Positions 6,335 through 6,466 of a DNA stretch of 6,466 bases are shown one piece after another. The stretch spans positions 1 through 6,466 of the forward strand of contig CALCDN010000279.1 of assembly GCA_937900755.1 (NCBI GenBank), given 5' to 3'. Each line of letters begins with the position of its first letter. Position 1 is the stretch's first letter. Made by a program: the position numbers and the translations under genes. The notes under the pieces are model-generated. The model saw nothing but the letters and a program-made list of their open reading frames with translations. It was not told the DNA's origin and ran no database searches. Source of the stretch: an uncultured Acetobacter sp. (lineage in GTDB: Bacteria > Pseudomonadota > Alphaproteobacteria > Acetobacterales > Acetobacteraceae).

Positions 6335-6466
6335 GGGGGGGGGGGGGATGGCCCGCAGGCGCGGGAGGGAGGGGGTGCCCGGGGGGGCGGGGGCGGGGGG
6401 GGGGGCGCGGGGGGGGGGGCGGGGGCGGGCGGGGGCGGGGGGGGGGCGGGGGGGGCGGGGGGGGGG
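6335..6466. other. Poly-G rich contig end, probable sequencing artefact
   Basis: A 13-base G run (6335-6347) is followed by a short mixed stretch and then almost uninterrupted G with scattered C to the last base. No A occurs after 6370 and no T after 6376. No gene elsewhere in the window has this composition. Two-colour Illumina chemistry reports absent signal as G, and assemblies of untrimmed reads can end this way, so these bases should not be treated as genomic. The stretch 6244-6334 before it looks like normal non-coding DNA with no gene that I can see. Confidence 0.8.

Noticed and set aside
6377..6466. G-quadruplex or telomere-like element
   Set aside because: The irregular G with scattered C, at the very contig end and without A or T, fits a sequencing artefact better than a biological element.

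Overview
This 6.5 kb GC-rich window looks like one end of an assembled contig from an alphaproteobacterium, most likely an acetic acid bacterium (Acetobacteraceae, possibly Komagataeibacter, Gluconacetobacter or Acetobacter). The basis is the strong GC bias at third codon positions, the DUF1285 - cca - ABC exporter order, and the overall look of the proteins. No marker here fixes the genus, so the placement is an inference. All recognisable genes are on the + strand.

Layout: (1) 1-263 is the 3' end of a DUF1285-family gene. (2) 253-1473 is a CCA tRNA nucleotidyltransferase that starts on a GTG inside the previous gene. (3) 1521-3305 is a full-length ABC-B type exporter half-transporter, 47 bp after cca and probably in the same transcript. 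(4) 3306-3475 is a 170-bp regulatory intergenic region. It holds a short AT-rich hairpin just after the ABC stop, a second 8-bp inverted repeat, a weak candidate promoter, and a TetR-type operator made of three alternating half-sites. (5) 3476-4669 and 4666-6243 are an EmrA-like membrane fusion protein and an EmrB-like 14-TM DHA2 MFS permease, joined by an ATGA stop/start overlap. (6) 6244-6466 is non-coding. Its last ~130 bases are almost pure G with scattered C and look like a sequencing or assembly artefact, not genome.

The window therefore holds a housekeeping block (DUF1285, cca, ABC exporter) followed by a separately controlled two-gene EmrAB drug/solvent efflux operon. EmrB would exchange protons for substrate in the inner membrane, and EmrA would bridge the periplasm to an outer-membrane TolC-like channel, which is not encoded here. 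The operator suggests repression by a TetR/AcrR-family protein, but no such gene lies in the window.

I found no evidence of a novel defence, mobile or RNA-based system. The most interesting signal is the triple half-site operator in front of emrA. The rest of the content is ordinary.
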